Below are positions 12,467 through 14,555 of a DNA stretch of 14,555 nt, one piece after another; positions within the stretch are counted from its first letter, which is position 1; every line of letters begins with the position of its first letter. Source of the DNA: Baffinella frigidus (taxonomy: Eukaryota > Cryptophyceae > Cryptomonadales > Baffinellaceae); contig MU647125.1 in NCBI GenBank assembly GCA_026770585.1, positions 93,361-107,915 of the forward strand. Direction: 5' to 3'. Under the pieces are notes generated by a model. That model was not told where the DNA came from and searched no databases. It saw nothing but the letters and a program-made list of their open reading frames with translations. The position numbers were made by a program, and so were the translations under genes.

Positions 12467-14277
12467 GTGCGCCCCGTGCCGCTCCTTTTCTGCGTCGCCT
12501 GTTCTTTGCGTCGCATCCCCCCCCCCCATTCTTTTGTCTGCCTAGCGACGAGAGGCGAATTGACCAATTCGCTGGTCACTGGTCAGGGGGGGAGGGGGGC
12601 GAGGCTCCTTGTGAGCGAGGTATCCCTAGGCTAAGCACTGGTGGCAGGGCAAGGTTGGGTAGGACAGGGCAGGGTAGGGTAGGTAGCGCCAGTTCTGAAC
12701 AGAACCGCGCCGCCTCGGTTTTCCGCACCGCTCGTCTGATACCAACATCATCTGATACGCGATCTAAACGGGATGGACGCTCCCTTACCAGATCCTGTCT
12801 ACGCGGGAGAGCTACATGTCATTTTACGCCCTGCGTCCATCTATTATTTTCCCTTGAAATTGGCAAAAGTTGCCGGAAATGCCCACAGATAATTAACTTT
12901 GACGGAAAAGTAACCGCCAGGATTGCTTTCCGGTTGCCTAGATAAAGCAACTACCCCTCCCCCGTAGGTGGGGCTCTGGCTTTGAAAACTCTAGTAGACG
13001 CTCCGACCATCTTATTCACCCACCTATTGTTGGGACTCTTATCCAGTCACCTATCTTATCCAGACTCTTAGTCACCTATCTTATCCTGACTCTCAGCGAC
13101 TCTTATCCAGCCACCTATCTTATCCAGCCACCTATTTTTGGGCCTTCAGGTGATGGGGCTCCTGGGGAAGGGGGCGTTCGGGAAGGTGAAGAAGGTGAAA
13201 GACGCGAGCGGGATCCTCTTCGCGATGAAGATCATGGACAAAACGGTCCTCAAGAAGAAGCGCCAGGTCACGCACCCCTCTGATATTCATAGGCGAGGCC
13301 ACTCAATTTAAACCGTCTGTGTGCTATCCACGGCAGGTCGTACTTCAAAATTTCAGGACGCATCAGTTCGTTTCGTGGTACTAAATGGTACGTAGCCACC
13401 ATCGTTTCGTGGTACTAAATGGTACGTAGCCACCATCTATATTAAAGCTGTGCCGAAGTCAATATAGCAAAATAAGATAGACAACATCCTTGAGATAGCA
13501 TACAAGACGCTTTAAATTGAGTGGCCACACACATTAATAATCAGGGTGTGGGGTTTGGGTTGAGGGAGTGCTGCACGGTGCGGTGGTGCACGCGTGGTGC
13601 TGGTGGTGAAGAAAATAGATACCCTGAACCCTAAACCCTAAACCACCCTAAACCCTAAACCCTGAACCCTAAACCCTAAACCCTAAACCATAAACCCCTA
13701 AACCCTGAACCCTAAACCTAAAACCTCAAACCCAAACCCAAACCCCAAACCCTTAACCCCAACCACTAAACCCCAAACCCCAAACCCCAAACCCCGAACC
13801 CCAAACCCCAAACCCTAACTCAGGGCATGAAGACGATGCTGGATTCCGTGATGAAGGAAACAGAGATTATGAAGATACCCTCAACCCCAGACCCCAACAT
13901 GAAGACACCCTTAACCCCAGACCCCAACCCCAAAACCTGAGAGGACGTAGTCCACTCCGAGCCAGAACATTTCGCCTAAGTCAACTCCCCCTGAAAACCA
14001 CAGCCGTAAGTCAAATGCCGGCTCCCAGAGCCGGTCCATCTAAACGAAGTGGCAACTTACTACCGAGGATCAGGTTTGTTGACTTAAGGTAAAAAATCCT
14101 GGCTGGCAGTGTAGTCCAGGACGGTCCCGCCGACTGCCTTAAAACCGACTGGGTTCTCGCACAAACCCCAACCCCCAACCCCTAAAGCAGGGCATGAAGA
14201 CGATGCTGGATTCGGTGATGAAGGAAATAGAGATCATGAAGTCCCTCGACCACCCCAACTGCGTCCGGCTATTCGAG
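11975..14277 (+). CDS. CaMKK/GRIK-type (SnRK1/AMPK-activating) protein kinase, N-terminal part, gene continues off the right edge
   Basis: Gene-level entry joining 11975-12466, 13150-13266 and 14191-14277 (164 + 39 + 29 = 232 codons, all junctions phase 0, GT-AG). Residues 1-7 MGCGTSS offer Gly2 for N-myristoylation and Cys3 for palmitoylation, suggesting membrane attachment. Residues ~35-105 are Pro/Ala/Glu-rich and probably disordered. The kinase domain starts near 161: FEVMGLLGKGAFGKV (glycine loop 169-177), FAMK with the ATP-binding Lys191, alpha-C Glu215 in MKEIEIMK, then LDHPNCVRLFE. The order 'MKTMLDSVMKEIEIMKSLDHPN' (split here: MKTMLDSVMKEI, EIMKSLDHPN) resembles CaMKK and plant GRIK kinases, which phosphorylate AMPK/SnRK1. 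The catalytic HRD and DFG motifs lie beyond the window, so activity cannot be judged. Confidence 0.78.
12467..13149 (+). other. Kinase intron 1
   Basis: 683 nt, GTGCGC ... CTTCAG. Contains a C9 run at 12520, G-rich patches to ~12680 and, at 13018-13136, irregular repeats of CACCTATCTTATCCAG that give a pyrimidine-rich 3' end with many TCCAG pseudo-acceptors. No telomere-like array, unlike intron 2. Confidence 0.65.
13018..13136 (+). repeat. Irregular tandem repeat CCACCTATCTTATCCAG
   Basis: Five or six partial units of CACCTATCTTATCCAG/GACTCTTA, the last ending 13 nt before the exon 2 acceptor. Probably supplies the polypyrimidine tract. Confidence 0.75.
13150..13266 (+). CDS. Kinase exon 2: glycine loop and ATP-binding lysine
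   Basis: 117 nt from CTTCAG|GTG to CGCCAG|GTCACG. Reads VMGLLGKGAFGKVKKVKDAS, then GILFAMKIMDKTVLKKKRQ. LGKGAFGKV and FAMK are diagnostic for protein kinase subdomains I and II. Phase 0 at both ends. Confidence 0.88.
13297..13526. repeat. 230-bp element with inverted ends GGCCACTCAATTTAAA
   Basis: Ends 13297-13312 and 13511-13526 are perfect 16-bp inverted copies, continuing as CGTCT/AGACG after one mismatch. Inside it (13329-13436) is half of a CACGCCAGGTC-family element in reverse orientation, with its GTTTCGTGGTACTAAATGG core block tandemly duplicated (34-bp period, 13369-13436). Possible MITE with a nested fragment. Confidence 0.78.
13618..13819 (-). repeat. Telomere-like array, CCCTAAA orientation
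   Basis: About 28 units of CCCTAAA with CCCCAAA and CCCTGAA variants on the plus strand, the reverse of arrays at 1-4.7 kb. It runs to within 5 nt of the shard acceptor CTAACTCAG. Confidence 0.93.
13824..13874 (+). pseudogene. Shard of kinase exon 3 (5' part with acceptor)
   Basis: AACTCAG|GGC then 17 codons reading GMKTMLDSVMKETEIMK, versus GMKTMLDSVMKEIEIMK in the full exon; four base differences including Ile to Thr. After this it passes into ATACCCTCAACCCCAG-type repeat with no donor. Use of this acceptor would truncate or frame-shift the kinase. Confidence 0.82.
14191..14277 (+). CDS. Kinase exon 3: alpha-C helix segment
   Basis: 87 nt from AAAGCAG|GGC to TTCGAG|GTCTCA, 29 codons: GMKTMLDSVMKEIEIMK, then SLDHPNCVRLFE. 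Chosen over the two partial copies because only it is complete with both splice sites. The next exon is outside the window. Confidence 0.83.
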
Positions 14278-14377
14278 GTCTCACACCCTGCACCCTACAC
14301 CCTACACCCTACACCCTGAACCCGAACCCCAAGACCCGCCCCCTAAAAACCACCCCCTGAATTCCAAACTCTAAACT
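14278..14377 (-). repeat. Telomere-like repeats after kinase exon 3 donor
   Basis: Starts nine bases after the donor with CCCTGCACCCTACACCC and decays into CCCC-rich sequence. C-rich on the sense strand. Confidence 0.8.
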
Positions 14378-14398
14378 AACTGCGTCTGCCTGTTCGAG
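14378..14398 (+). pseudogene. Shard of kinase exon 3 (last 7 codons with donor)
   Basis: AACTGCGTCTGCCTGTTCGAG then GTCTCA, reading NCVCLFE against NCVRLFE. Together with 13824-13874 it carries the two ends of a second exon copy, with the true exon lying between them. Confidence 0.72.
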
Positions 14399-14555
14399 GT
14401 CTCAAACCCTACATTCTAAACCCTAAACCCTAAAACCTCGCGCCTAAACCCTAAAACCTCGCCTCCCCCCCCCCCCCCCCCCCCCCTCGCCCCAAAACCC
14501 TCCCCCCCCCCCCCCCCCCCCTAAACCCTAAACCCTACCCCCCCCCCCCCCCCCC
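14399..14555 (-). repeat. Telomere-like repeats and poly-C tracts at the window end
   Basis: CCCTAAA and CCTCGCC units interrupted by C runs of up to about 20. Such long homopolymers may be sequencing or assembly artefacts, so exact lengths are doubtful. Confidence 0.75.

Larger units (their letters stand above)
13267..14190 (+). other. Kinase intron 2: nested element, telomere-like array, exon 3 shard
   Basis: 924 nt, GTCACG ... AAGCAG. Order: 230-bp inverted-repeat element, C-rich telomere-like array, 17-codon shard of exon 3, then unique sequence with an inverted CTAAGTCAAC / GTTGACTTAAG pair (13976, 14079) and a CCGGCTC-CCA-GAGCCGG hairpin (14019-14035). The last 30 nt before the acceptor are again CCCTAAA-like. 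Confidence 0.7.

Noticed and set aside
12467-12634. Kinase N-terminal ORF continuing past 12466
   Set aside because: The extension is intron 1: the donor GAG|GTGCGC is followed by low-complexity sequence, and the kinase domain resumes at 13150.
1-14555. Window as a chromosome end (true telomere)
   Set aside because: Arrays are G-rich on the left and C-rich on the right of the plus strand, the reverse of what a left and a right telomere would show, and they are interrupted by exons.
14463-14555. Poly-C tracts as a biological signal
   Set aside because: Runs of about 20 C at a contig-like end are more simply explained as sequencing or assembly artefact.

Overview
The window looks like nuclear DNA of a eukaryotic alga, most likely from a green-plant lineage. 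The evidence is plant-type (Arabidopsis-type) telomere-like heptamers (TTTAGGG and variants), GC-rich exons with GT-AG introns, and a GRIK/CaMKK-like protein kinase. The species cannot be proven from the sequence. No tRNA, rRNA, bacterial operon or CRISPR array was seen.

Two spliced genes lie head to head. On the minus strand, from about 11475 down to 458 and continuing off the left edge, is a Kelch-repeat beta-propeller gene. Its exons are 36-128 nt, so it leaves almost no long ORF. I rebuilt eight exons: 11475-11369, 11291-11183, 11081-10954, 8484-8385, 6257-6130, 5037-5002, 2360-2258 and 529-458. Their phases match at every junction, they total 783 nt (261 codons), and the spliced product shows regular Kelch spacing (GG ... 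ER-x6-W-x9-R ... YV-x-GG). On the plus strand, 11975-12466, 13150-13266 and 14191-14277 are the first three exons of a CaMKK/GRIK/SnRK1-activating-type kinase. It has an N-terminal acylation motif (MGCGTSS), and the gene runs off the right edge. The 499 bp between the two ATGs is a probable shared promoter region.

Most of the window (0-10.9 kb and 12.5-14.5 kb) is intron, and the introns hold three intermingled kinds of sequence. (1) Interstitial telomere-like arrays: G-rich on the plus strand at 1-4.7 kb and C-rich at 13.6-14.5 kb, so the sense RNA of both genes reads CCCTAAA. (2) Truncated duplicate ends of the neighbouring exons ('exon shards'), often still carrying their splice site, found for at least six exons in both genes. 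(3) A dense population of palindromes, foldbacks and small MITE-like elements in at least four families. One family (1079-1290, 7944-8151, 8921-9111) has terminal inverted repeats beginning CCACTCGAG, a matching 2-bp target duplication at each copy, and a 42-bp palindromic core whose arms differ between two copies by five symmetric, base-pair-preserving changes. At four places a non-palindromic sequence occurs near a copy that has become a perfect palindrome, which suggests recurrent template switching.

By inference, the region shows genes whose introns grow by telomere-like repeat gain, exon-end duplication and inverted-repeat formation while the coding frame survives.
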